A model generated the notes under the pieces. The model did no database searches and had not been told where the DNA came from. It saw nothing but the letters and a program-made list of their open reading frames with translations. The position numbers and the translations under genes are program-made. Of a DNA stretch of 64,000 bases, positions 29,765 to 41,159 are shown piece after piece. The stretch is from Moringa oleifera (lineage: Eukaryota > Streptophyta > Magnoliopsida > Brassicales > Moringaceae), in contig JAJFZO010000065.1 in the NCBI GenBank assembly GCA_021397835.1, positions 1,054,001 through 1,118,000 of the forward strand, in the 5' to 3' direction. Numbering within the stretch: the first letter of the stretch is position 1; each line of letters opens with the position of its first letter.

Positions 29765-31447
29765 CTAATGCAGGCTAATATCAGTGAAAAGGACACCACA
29801 TCGAGAAGGAATAAAAGCATTTACTTGCTCTGGGACTTGCCCAGCAGGTGGAGGATAATATGGAACAGGAATCAAGTAAAGATCATCTTTCCTTCTGGTA
29901 GATAGGCCAAAAGTCTCCGTCATGTCCAGATCATCGATCTTCATCCCACCAGGAAGTCTCCAATCAAAATGATACAACAGCATTGCAAGGAGAAACTCAA
30001 CAATGACCACACCAAATTTCATGCCAGGGCAGATCCTCCTTCCCGCTCCAAATGGAATGTATTCAAAGTTAGCCCCTTTATAGTCAATGGAACTATCAAG
30101 GAACCTCTCTGGGTAGAATCGTTCTGGATCAGTCCAGTAAATGGGACCTCTCCCTAATGGCCACGCATTAACAATGACTTGGATTTGGCCAGGTATCATA
30201 TCCACTGATCACACATCTCTCTGCATTTACTCTTGGAAGTAACAGAGCAGCTGCAGGGTGTAGGCTCAGAATTTCTTTCACCACTAACTTCATATATGTT
30301 AATTTATGGATACCAGTTTCATCAACACTTCCTTTTTTGTCAAAAACCTCTCTTATCTCAACTTGTACCTTCTACATAATTCTTGGGTTCTTCCTCATTT
30401 CCAACATGAACCAATTTACTGTAGTTGCAGAGGTTTCAATCCCACCAATGAAAATGTCCTGAAAAGGGTTTTGTAACGTTGAGTTGAATAGAAAAGCAAT
30501 TATATGGCTTACTAATTCAAACAAGATACCCTGAGGAACAAGATCCTAGCCAATTTCAACACACTTTTAATTATGTGAAAAAAACTAGGTGTAACTAGGG
30601 AACATTGTCAGTAGAACCATCATGCAATAGTACTCATTCAAGAGATTATGTTGTTACCAGGATTACTGCTTTGACCTCACCAGTCCTCGTCTCTGCACTT
30701 TCCTTTCTATGTTCATGCATGATGTTCTCTAGTATCTCGTCAGCATCTTTGTGCAGCCTCTCGAGTTTAGCTCTCATGCCACTCATCAGATAAATCCACT
30801 TAACAGAGGGATACAGGTCTGCAATATTGAACCCTCCTGCTGCCTCTAGAAGTTCCTTGACAATTGCCACAAACTTATCTTGGTCTTTACCTTTCTTATC
30901 CACGGCAGCCCTTGAAGCGACTGTATATATTAATGAGCAGATTTTCTCGGTAAGGTTGATCGATGATCCTTCTTTTGAAAGAATCCATCTAATCAGATTC
31001 ATTACTTCTTCCTGCCTTATTGGTTGGAAGGTTTGTACCAGTCTAGGGGTCAGCAGCTCAGACGTGCAGATTTTTCGTAGCTGTCTTCAATATTCACCAT
31101 ATGGTGCAAAAGCAATCCCTGTGGAGCCATAAGCAACAATTCGTGCAGCAAGAATCTCAGGCCTGGTTGCAAAATTAATGTCATGGGTCTTCATTACCTC
31201 TTCAGCGAGCTTAGACGAAGAAATAACAAGTGTGGAAACTTCTCCAAGTCGTAGATGCATTAAGGGCACGGTGAGGTAGAGACCCTATTAAATTGTGCAT
31301 GTTTCCTATTAGAGGTAGCTTCCGTGGCCCTGGAAGCAGATTTGTAGTTGAGCCATTTGACTTGGATCTTCTTCCAACTTTCAGTACCATGAACATGAAA
31401 AGAAGGAAGCTGGAAAATACAGTGAAGGAAGGGAAAGGGAGCGCCGT
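29765..31447 (-). pseudogene. CYP726A-like P450 pseudogene
   Basis: A close relative of the intact copy at 33103-34803. Exon 1 spans 31447-30659 and exon 2 starts at 30458. Lesions: the start codon is ACG (31447-31445); a 29-bp deletion after HRAL, between AGGGC repeats, shifts the frame; the segment from after RTGE to KAVIL is deleted in frame; exon 2 has a stop in the part matching RIMDKAQ and a frameshift in the part matching INGYEIPAQ. The original stop codon is also lost, so the last frame runs on to 29765. The haem loop [10 protein letters not shown] is still present. Confidence 0.9.
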
Positions 31448-33102
31448 GAGGAATCTTACTTAGAGTTTCATTTCACTGTCATAACAAGGATGCAACCGGT
31501 CCACTTAAATTTAGTCAGGTTTGTTGTTTGCCGTAACTTGCATGCTATCTTGATGCCCTTTCCCACAAGGGATATGCTTGGCTGCATGATAGGCACGCGG
31601 ACAGGACCAACAATGAAACATCAATGAGAATGGCGCCCACATTTTATTTTTTTTCAAGAAGAGGGAAAAGTTGCAACCATCCTTGTTGGTGGAATTTAAA
31701 ATGTAACATTCACATGGGATAAGTTTGGTCTTTCTTAGCCTTAAACTTGAAAGCCTATTCTTGTAATTCTCTGTATGATATACATCCAAGGAGTGTGTGA
31801 GATCTTATCTCAAACAAGGCCAATACTGCACATGTAAAGCATTTAGAAGCTTTAGTCAATTAAGAGTACTTTGCTCCTATCTCAGATGGGCACACAGGCA
31901 ATTTTTGTGCAGTCTATCATGGGAAATTCCTTGATAGTTTTTCATGTCCAAGTATAAAGAACTTGACTTTCAAGTGCATATTAAATCACTAACTATAATA
32001 TTGACATAAGTATGGCTGTATTCAAATCAAAAAAAATAAGATATGAGATAAGAAGTTGGGTTTATCTTGTACTTTATCATTTATGGTCATCTGATTAGAA
32101 ATTAGCAAGATCTCACAGGGAGTTCTCTAGGGGTATAAGCTTTTTCTTCTCTTCATAGTATGTAGTAAGTTCTTTCCCTTTTCTGGTGGATTAGATCTTA
32201 AGATTCAGCTACGTAAATAGCTTGCAATCTTGTTTTTCTTTTTCATTTTTTTTTTGCTTGATTATCTTTTAATCTGTTAGCAATTATTATATAGAGAATA
32301 AAGTATAAACAAGAAAAAGAGAGATTTTGAAAGGGGCAAAAACTGCCTTTAGAGTTGATAAGAGGTTTTGAAACTTTGGGCATTGGAACATTTCTCTATG
32401 AATGAAAAAGAGTATATAAAATTTATGAAAATCTATCTTTTAGACAGCTAACTATACACATAAATATATAATACTTGTTTAGCTTTTGATAAAAAATAAA
32501 AAAAATACAATAGAAACACAAATTATTGAAGACCACACAAACTTTAACTCCTTTCTGCTTGCTAATAAGAAAACTTCTAGAATTTATGAAACTGATGCAG
32601 ATTGGCATTTGTCGGTGATCATTCAAGACTTGTAATCTTCCCTACCATTGAAGACCAGACAAACTTTAAGTCCACTCTCTTAGTAGTTGTATTGAGTCAG
32701 ATTTTAATGCCCTGGGCCAGGTGAGCTGCATTGCCACATGACGCCTTCACTTGAGGGTTTTGAGTAGACAACTTGATTGACATCCAACTTTCTGAATAGT
32801 TTTAAATCATTAGCCTCTTGCTTTCTCTTCCCTTCTCAAGCGGAATTCTGTTTAGGGATGGTCCTTAAGGATGAAAGTTATGCATTTATGGTACAACAGG
32901 CATTTCAAAGGGAAGTAAATGCTTGCTGGGTCTTCTCCTTTGCAGATCATGAATTAACAAATATATGATCAGTTCAATCCACCCAACAAAACAATTCTCT
33001 GAAGTTGGATTACTGAACCTTATTGATCTGCTAATTCAGGCCAATATCAATAAAATGGAACCCACTTAGAGAAGAAACAAAAGGATTTACTTGGTCTGGA
33101 AC
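31448..33102. other. P450 spacer with intron relic and LINE 3' tail
   Basis: At 31905-31990 lies a remnant of CYP71D intron sequence (tgggaaattccttgatag and following words) matching 40105-40190. At about 32320-32515 is the 3' end of the LINE-like remnant also seen at 37110-37333 (shared words ttgaaactttggaca-type, then gtgaaaaagattatataa-type), followed by an A-rich run. From about 32590 on it matches the 3' flanks of the other CYP726A-like copies. No gene was seen. Confidence 0.6.
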
Positions 33103-34803
33103 TTATTCAACAGGTGAAGGATGATAAGGAACTGGAATCAAGTAAAGGTCATCTTTCCTTCTGACAGTGAGGCCAAAAACCTCGGTCATGTCCAGATCAT
33201 TGGCCTTCCTTCCACCAGGAAGTTTCCAATCAAAATGGTACAACAGCATTGCAAGGAGAAACTCAACATTGACTATACCAAAGATCATGCCAGGGCAGAT
33301 CCTTCTTCCAGCACCAAATGGTATGTATTCAAAGTTGGTCCCCTTGTAGTCCATGGAACTGTTGAGGAACCTTTCTGGGTAGAATCTCTCTGCATCAATC
33401 CAGTAACTGGAGTCTCTCCCTAATGCCCATGCATTAACAATGACTTTGGTTTGGGCAGGTATCTCATACCCATTAATGACACATCTCTCCCCATTTATTC
33501 TTGGAAGTAACAGAGGAACCGCAGGGTGTAATCTCAGAATTTCTTTCACCACTAACTTCATATATGTTAATTTATGGATACCAGTTTCATCAACACTTCC
33601 TCTTTTGTCAAAAACTGCTCTTACCTCAGCTTGTGCCTTGTCCATAATTCTTGGGTTCTTCATCATTTCCAACATACCCCAATTTACTGTCGTTGCAGAG
33701 GTTTCAATCCCAGCAATGAAAATGTCCTGAAAATGGTTTTGTAATCTTGAGTTGAATAGAATAGGAATTATATGATTACAAACAAGACAACCTAAGGAAC
33801 AAGATCCTAGCCAATTTTAACACTCTCATGTGAAAAATACTAGGTGTAACTAAAATTATCAGTAGAACCATCATTGCATATTTACTAATTCAAGGGATTA
33901 TGTTGTTACCAGGATTACTGCTTTGATGTTGTTGGTAGTTAAGCAAAACCCATTTTCTGCGTGCTCTGAAAATCTTAAGAGTACATCAACTAGATCAAGA
34001 TCCTCGCCAGTCCTCGTCTCTGCACTTTCCTTTCTATGTTCATGCATGATGTTCTCTAGTATCTCGTCAGCATCTTTGTGCAGCCTCTCGAGTTTAGCTC
34101 TCATGCCACTCATCAGATAAATCCACTTAACAGAAGGATACAGGTCTGCAATATTGAACCCTCCTGCTGCCTCTAGAAGTTCCTTGACAATTGCCACAAA
34201 CTTATCTTGGTCATCACCTTTCTTACCAACGGCAGCCCTTGAAGTGATTGTATATGTTAATGAGTAGATTTTCTCGGTAAGGTTGATCGATGATCCTTCT
34301 TTTGAAAGAATCCATCTGATCAAATTCATTACTTCTTCCTGCCTTATTGGTTGGAAGGTTTGCACCCGTCTAGGGCACAGTAGCTCAGACATGCAGATTT
34401 TTCGTAGCTGTCTCCAATATTCACCATATGGTGCAAAAGCAATGTCTGTGGAACCATACCCAACAATTCGTGCAGCAAGAATCTCAGGTCTGGTTGCAAA
34501 ATTAACGTCATGGGTCTTCATTACCTCTTCTGCGAGCTTAGACGAAGAAATAACAAGTGTGGAAACTTCTCCCAGTCGTAGATGCATTAAGGGCCCATAT
34601 TTCTTGGCCATGTCTCTCAGGGCACGGTGAGGTAGAGACCCTATTAAATTGTGCATGTTTCCTATGAGAGGTAGCTTCCGTGGCCCTGGAAGCAGATTCG
34701 TATTTGAGCAATTGGACTTGGATCTTCTAGCAAATTTCAGTACCATGAACATGAAAAGAAGGAAGCTGGAAAATACAGCGAAGGAATGGAAACTGAGCTC
34801 CAT
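33103..34803 (-). CDS. Cytochrome P450, CYP726A-like (intact, unusual I-helix)
   Basis: A 505 aa ER-bound P450. Exon 1 is 34803-33910 and exon 2 is 33726-33103, with the phase-0 intron in the family position. Features: N-terminal anchor from [11 protein letters not shown], hinge [14 protein letters not shown]-helix WRQLRKIC, K-helix [15 protein letters not shown] and haem loop [10 protein letters not shown]. The I-helix reads [14 protein letters not shown], while the sister at 37874-39568 has [14 protein letters not shown]. The change of T to I beside the acidic-threonine pair and of D to N after it may affect substrate position or activity. In Euphorbiaceae, CYP726A enzymes oxidise macrocyclic diterpenes such as casbene. 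Assignment to that subfamily is by overall resemblance. Confidence 0.9.
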
Positions 34804-35384
34804 GAGGAATCTCGAAAATACAGTGAAGGAAGGGAAACAGAGCAGCAAGAGGATTTTGGCTTAGAGTTTGATTTAACTGTCATCACAAGGATGCAACAAG
34901 TCCGCTTAAATTTATATCATTAAGAGCCTTGGCCTAATTCTGGTTTGTCGTTTGCCTCAACTTGCATGCTATCTTGATGCCCTTCCTCACAATGGATATG
35001 CTTGGCTGCATGATAGGCACTCAGACAGGCTGGTTTCCACAAACTGACAATCAAACATTAATGAGAATGAAAAGACAAGCATACATCCTTTACAGCAGAT
35101 TTTTTTTTTCCCTCTTCTCGACAAGAATAGAACAAAAGTTGCAAACCATCTCAGTTGGTGAAATTTAAAATGGAACATTTCAACATATGGGATAAGTTTG
35201 GTCTTTGTTAGCCTTAAAATTGGAAGCTTATTGTTATTGTTCACTTTCTGATATACATCCAAGCGTATCTGAGATCTGATCTCTTACATAGCCCTCACTG
35301 CAAATGTAAAGCATTTGGCAGCTTAGTAAACTAAGTTTACTGTGCTCCTATCTCCATGGCCACACGGGCAATGTTTGTGCTGGC
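34804..35384. other. Promoter region of the CYP726A-like gene
   Basis: Directly upstream of the start, a stretch of about 45 bp (34810-34860) repeats the first codons in degraded form, with the ATG replaced. Further up, the words around gataagtttggtctttgtta and tgatatacatccaag recur upstream of the other CYP726A-like copies, so the promoter was duplicated with the gene. Confidence 0.55.
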
Positions 35385-35670
35385 ATTATCATGGGAAATT
35401 CATAGATAACTTTCTCAATACTAATCAAAGAGAAGCATACTAACCATGGTTAATGTTGTTGTCACTTATGGATAAGTCAAGATCCTGTTGAAGCTTTAAG
35501 ATAACATCAATTAGGTCTTTCTTTGCCTATCCATTGCCAGTTTCTCGCTCAGATTGACTGGTGATCATCTGGTTTAATATGTACCTTTAAGGAGAGCTGC
35601 TATGTCATCTTCCTTGATTGATTCCAAATGAATATTGGACATGTTTTGTGTTTAAAAACTCTTATCAAGG
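35385..35670 (-). pseudogene. CYP71D exon 1/intron relic
   Basis: A minus-strand remnant of a CYP71D-like gene: intron words (gggaaattcatagata), then the exon 1 end matching NNIKAV, DLDQQLKL and the following residues, then a jump at ccattgccagtttctcgctc to a more N-terminal part (LSEKI, AALIKS region). The sequence between is deleted, and the same junction is present at 40105-40425. It cannot be translated. Confidence 0.8.
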
Positions 35671-35955
35671 AAACTAATCAAACAAATTAAGGAAAACAAT
35701 AACTGTTCATATTATAAAGAAATTATCAAGCAGAAAAGTAAGAAATAATGCAGAGATAATTCTTTATCTCTGTTTATCTTTTATAAGCTTCATGTAGAAT
35801 GTTGAGTAGGACAGTTCAACATAAATTTGCTGATGGCCTTACAATTGGAAGGGTGGGGGAGAGAGATGGTTATTATTTGTCTTGGAATAAAATTAAATAT
35901 AACAATTTGAATATCACTTAAAATAAATTATTTAGTAATGTCTTACCTCTTCTTT

Positions 35956-35959
<4 letters not shown>

Positions 35960-35986
<27 letters not shown>

Positions 35987-36073
35987 CTGTTTGTTTGAAA
36001 AAAAATGCCGTCAATGAATGACAGACATGTGGTTTATTAAATAAGATTATGAACTTGTTTTTTTTTTTTTTTA
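35960..36073. repeat. AT dinucleotide run and T tract
   Basis: A run of AT dinucleotides at about 35964-35987 and a T tract at about 36058-36073. Simple sequence only. Confidence 0.8.
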
Positions 36074-36179
36074 GTTTGACAGTAGTATTGAAGTTAAATT
36101 TCGAATACTTACACAATAATTGGTGGATGATATCATTCTATTTTGTAGGATAAAGGCCTATAAATAATAAATATAAAGA

Positions 36180-37333
36180 GCACCTTGCTTAGCTTTGGGG
36201 CAGCTCCAGATCTTGGAGTCAACTTGGTAAAAAGTGAATTAATCCCATTAGAGAGGGAGTGGATGATGCAAATCTTGCTGGTGTATTAGGTTGTAAGGTA
36301 GAGACAATACTATTAGAATATCTTGAGTTGCCGATGGAGGCAAGTTGGAGGCAAATTACAAGAAGAAAACTAAATGGAACTTTGTGGTGGAGATATTTGA
36401 GAGAAAACTACTTATTAAAGGGGGTGTTTTTAAATATCATTTGATAAGATGGAGGGTTTGTCAAGCAACAGATAAAGAAAAGGGAGCTTGGTATTAAATC
36501 TCTTCGTTCTTTCAATAGAGCTCTTTTGAGTAAATGAGTGTAAAAATTTAAGGAGAAAAAACATTGTTTTTAGAGAAGAGTGATGAAGACTAAATATGGA
36601 ATGGAAGAGGGTGGATGGGTAACAATGATTGGGAGAGATTCTCATGGGACTGGTGTTTGAAGGATTAAGAGGAAGGTGTGGAAGGAAGTTGGGCCATTGC
36701 TTGGATTCAAGGTGGAAAAGGATGTTGACATAAAATTTTGATATGACATATGCTATGGAGAAAAGACCCCCAAAGAACACTTTCCAGGTACAAAGAAGCT
36801 TGGTTATGTCATAATTTGGTGAGACAACCTAGTGGTATATCATGAAGATACATGGCATAGCATGGAGGAATATTTAGAAGGTGAGTGTTCCTTACAAAGT
36901 GGCTTTTTTTTTTTCGAAAGTAGTCTGGGCAAACCTTTTACTACAGATAATCTTCAAAACAAGGATAAATCACTGAAGGAGTCTATGTGTTAAGTGTAAT
37001 CTGATTCAGTGGCTAATGAGTTAAAGGCATGAAAAGGGCTGCACATTCCCAAAGCCAAGTGGAAAATAATAGCAATGGTGTCATTACTTGGGTGGGGTGG
37101 GAAAAGCATAAAAAGAAAGATTTTGGAGGGATGGAAACTCCCATAGAGTTGTTCAAGGATAAGTGAGCTAAGATTTTGAAACTTTGGACAGCGGAAGATT
37201 TCTTAGTAAGTGAAAAAGATTATATAAGTTTATGAAAATCCTGTCTTCTAGATAGCTACACTGCCCCTGACGCTATCTGTATTTAATATAAATATATAAT
37301 CCTATCTCTGCTTCTCAGAAAAAAAAAAAAAAA
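36180..37333 (+). mobile_element. 3' remnant of a LINE (non-LTR) retrotransposon
   Basis: The plus strand, in shifting frames, resembles the end of a plant L1-type ORF2, including its terminal zinc-binding (zf-RVT-like) part: VRWRVCQ, VPYKVAFFF, SLGKPFTTDNLQ, LLGWGGKS. Stops are frequent. It ends in a poly(A) run at 37318-37333, as a LINE should. The last 200 bp recur at about 32320-32515 in the neighbouring unit. The 5' limit is uncertain. Confidence 0.55.
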
Positions 37334-37873
37334 ATCCTTCATCGAAGGTTGAAACTGATGCAGATTGGCATTTGTGGTGATCATTTCACGACTTGTGATT
37401 TTCTTTACCATTGAAGAACAGACAAACTTCAAGTCCAATAGTCTTAGTAGTTGTATTGAGTCTCTGATTTTAATGCCCTGGACCAGGTGAGCTGCATTGC
37501 AACATGACAGCTTTACTTGAGGGGCTTGAGTAGAAAAGTAACTTGGTTGACATACCACTTTCTGTACAGTTTTAAATCGTAAAGGCCTCTTGCTTTCTCT
37601 ACCCTTCACATGCTGAATTCTGTTTAGGGATGGTCTTTAAGGATGAATAGTATGTATTTATGGTGCGGCAGGCATTTCATAGGGAAGTAAATGCTTGCTG
37701 GGTCTTCTCCTTTGCAGACGATGAACTAAAAGAATATAACAGTTCAAGCCAACCCAACAAAACAATGCTCTGAAGTTGGATTACTGAATCTTATTGATCT
37801 GTTAATGCAGGCTAAAATCAATAAAAAGGATACTACAAACAGAAGAAAGAAAAGCATTTACTTGCCCTGGAAT
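37334..37873. other. 3' flank of CYP726A-like gene
   Basis: Conserved spacer shared with 29290-29760, 32590-33100 and 40560-41160 (for example words around gaaactgatgcagattggca and gtagttgtattgagtc). It marks the duplicated unit. No gene was seen. Confidence 0.6.
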
Positions 37874-39568
37874 CTATTCAACAAGTGGAGGATGATATGG
37901 AACTGGAATCAAGTGAAGATCATCTTTCCTTCTGACACTGAGGCCAAAAGCCTCGGTCATGTCCAGATCATTGGTCTCCATTCCATCAGGAAGTTTCCAA
38001 TCAAAATGGTACAACAGCATTGCAAGGAGAAACTCAACACTGACCAGACCAAAGGTCATGCCAGGGCAGATCCTCCTTCCAGCGCCAAATGGAATGTATT
38101 CAAAGTAAGTCCCCTTGTAGTCGATGGAACTGTTGAGGAACCTTTCTGGGTAGAATATCTCTGCATCAGTCCAGTAACTGGGATCTCTCCCCAATGCCCA
38201 TGCATTAACAATGACTTTGGTTTGGGCAGGTATCTCATACCCATTAATCACACATTTCTCTCCATTTATTCTTGGAAGTAACAGAGGAGCCGCAGGGTGC
38301 AATCTCAGAGTTTCTTGGACCACTAACTTCAGATATGCTAATTCATGGATACCAGTTTCATCAACACTTCTTCTTCTGTTGAAAACCTCTCTCACCTCAG
38401 CTTGTGCCTTTTCCATCATTCTTGGGTTTTTCATCATTTCTGACATAGCCCAATCTACAGTCGTTGCAGAGGTTTCAGTCCCAGCGAACAAAATGTCCTG
38501 AAAAGGATTTTATAATCTTGAGTTACATAGAAAAACAATCATATCACTCAGTCATTTCAAACAAGATATATTGATCGAATAAATGCCAGCAAATTTTTTT
38601 ATCAGGAAAAAAGTGAACAATATCACTAATGGTTCTAATTGAAAGGATTATGTACAATCTAGAAGACTTACCAAGATTACTGCTTTGATGTTGTTGGTAG
38701 TTAAGGAAAACCCATATTCTCCACCATCGGACAATTTTAAGAGTAGATCAACCAAATCAAGCTCCTCACCCATCGTTGTTGCAGCTGGACCGTCCTTTCT
38801 ATGTTCATGGATGATGTTCTCTAGTATCTCATCCGCATCTTTATGCAGCCTTTCAAGTTTAGCTCTCATGCCACTCATCATATAAAGAAACTTAACAGAA
38901 GGATACAGGTCTGCAATATTGAAACCTCCTGCCGCCTTCACAATTTCCTTGACAATTGCCACAAACTTGTCTTGGTCTTCACCTTTTTTACCAACAGCAG
39001 CCCTTGAAGTGATTCTATATGTTGTTGAGTAGATTTTCTCTGTAAGATTGATAGATGAACCTTCCTTTGAAAAAATCCATCTAATCAGATTCATTACTTC
39101 GTCCTGCCTTATTGGTTGGAAGGTTTGTACCCGTCTAGTGCTCAGCAGCTCCAACGTGCAGATTTTCCGTAGTTGCCTCCAATATTCACCATATGGAGCA
39201 AAAGCAATATCTGTGGAACCATAAGCAACAATTCGTGCGGCAAGAACCTCAGGCCTGGTAGCAAAATTAAGGTCATGGGTCTTCATTACCTCTTCAGCAA
39301 GCTTTGAAGAAGAAATAACAAGTGTAGAAACTTCTCCAAGTCGTAGATGCATTAAGGGTCCATATTTCTTGGCCATGTCTCTCAGAGCACGGTGAGGCAG
39401 AGGCCCTATTAAATTATGCATGTTTCCTATGAGAGGTAGCTTCCATGGACCTGGAAGCAGATTCATAGTTGAGCCATTGGACCTGGACCTTCTTCCAAGT
39501 TTGAGTACTGTGAAAATGAAAAGAAGGAAGCCAGAAAATACAGCTAATGAAGGGAAAATGAGCTCCAT
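37874..39568 (-). CDS. Cytochrome P450, CYP726A-like (intact)
   Basis: A 506 aa P450. Exon 1 is 39568-38672 and exon 2 is 38497-37874, with a GT-AG intron of 174 bp in the family position. It shows anchor [19 protein letters not shown], hinge [14 protein letters not shown]-helix WRQLRKIC, canonical I-helix [15 protein letters not shown]-helix [15 protein letters not shown], and haem loop [10 protein letters not shown]. All conserved P450 elements are present and the splice phases close, so it is the most canonical of the CYP726A-like copies. The likely reaction is oxidation of a hydrophobic terpene at the ER. Casbene-type diterpenes are the known substrates of CYP726A enzymes, but the substrate here is unproven. 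It is flanked by decayed CYP71D relics on both sides. Confidence 0.93.
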
Positions 39569-40104
39569 GAGAAATCAGGAAAATACGTGAATGAAGTTAA
39601 AAGGAGCTCCAAGAGGAATCTTGCTTAGAGTTCATCTCACTGTCACTGGATGCAACCAGTCCGCTTCTATGTCATTAAGAGCCTTGGTGTTATTCAGATT
39701 TGGTGTTAATTTTCTCTCAACTTGCGTGCTATCTTGAACCGCTTCTCCACAAGGGACTCTTGGCTGCATAGGCATGCAGACAGCCTGGCTTCCATAAACT
39801 GACAAACATATAAGCATATGTCCTTTATCAGAGATTCTTTTTTTTAAGAAAAAGGCAAAAGGTGCAACCATCCTTGTGGATGAAATAAGGAAATATTTCA
39901 TCATATGGGATAAATTTGGTCTTCATTAGCTAGCATTGAACACGGAAGCTTATTATTATAATTCACTATATGACATACATCCAAGAGTGTGTGAGATCTT
40001 ATCTCTTACAGTCAGTACTGCACATGCAAAGCATTTGGCAGCTTTAGTAAACTAAGCTTCTTTTCTCCCACCTCCAGGGGCACATGTGCATATGTTTGTG
40101 CAGG
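39569..40104. other. Promoter region of the intact CYP726A-like gene
   Basis: It repeats upstream sequence of the other copies, including a second degraded version of the gene start (about 39578-39625) and words around gataaatttggtcttcatta and gacatacatccaagagtgtg. It probably carries the promoter. Confidence 0.5.
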
Positions 40105-40425
40105 CATTATCATGGGAAATTCATAAATAGTTTTTCGTGTCTAAGTATAATGTGGCTTGATTTTCCAGTGCTTACTAAATCAAAGATTAGCACACTAACC
40201 TTGATAGCTACTCTAATGTTGTTGTCACTTAAGGATAAGTCAAGTTCCTCTTGGAGCTTTAAGAACATCAACTAGGCCTTCCTTTGCCTGTCCATTGCCA
40301 GTTTCTCGCTCAGATTGACTGGTGATCATCTGTTCAAAGATAAGGTTTTGAATAGAGCTGCCATGTTTTCTTCTCTGATTGATCCAAATGATTGGACACT
40401 TTTTTGCATTCAATAGCTCCTGTTA
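40105..40425 (-). pseudogene. CYP71D exon 1/intron relic (second copy)
   Basis: The same remnant as at 35385-35670: intron words, the exon 1 end around the NNI.. residues, then the same internal deletion junction (ccattgccagtttctcgctc), then the LSEKI/AALIKS region and the start of the LLSAK block. It cannot be translated. Confidence 0.8.
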
Positions 40426-41159
40426 AGAAAACTGATTAAACAACTCCAAGGAAACTAATGGAGATAAGCTCACACCATAAAGAGATTATCAAGGAGAAAA
40501 GTAGTAAGTGGAGATAAGCTCACAAAAACACAAGCTATTTTCTTAACCATTGAAGGCCACACAAACTTTAAGTCTTCCCTGTTTCTCAGAAGAAAATACC
40601 CCAATCAAAGGCTGAAACTGATGCGGATTGCCATCCGCAGTGATCATTCAAGACTTGTAATTTTCTTAACCATAAAAGACCAGGCAAACTTTAGTCTGTA
40701 GTCTTAGTTGTATTGAGTCTCTGACTTTATCACCTGGTCCAGGTGAACTGCATTGCCATGTGACAGAGAAACTCACATGTCATCAGTTTGCCTTTACTTG
40801 AGGGGTCTGATTTGACAATGTGACTTGATTGACATCCAACTTTCCGAATAGTTTTAAATCATCAGCCTTGTGTATTTTCTTCCCTTCTCATACCGAATTC
40901 TGTTTAAGGATATTGGTTAAGGATGCAAATTATGAATTTATTGCAGGACAAGCATTTCCTCTGAAACCCAAATGCTTGCTGAGTCTTATTCGCAGATGAC
41001 GAACCAACATATTTATCAGGTCAATCTAAACTGACAATCCAATGCTCTGAAGCTGGATGACTGAACCTTATTAATCTGCTAAGCAGATTGCAGACTAATG
41101 TCTACAAACAGACACCACGTTGAGAAGAAATAAAAGGATTTTCTTGATTTCTGGGACTA

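Noticed and set aside
34804..34848. Open frame continuing 15 codons upstream of the CYP726A-like start
   Set aside because: There is no ATG in this extension. It is the degraded duplicate of the gene start.
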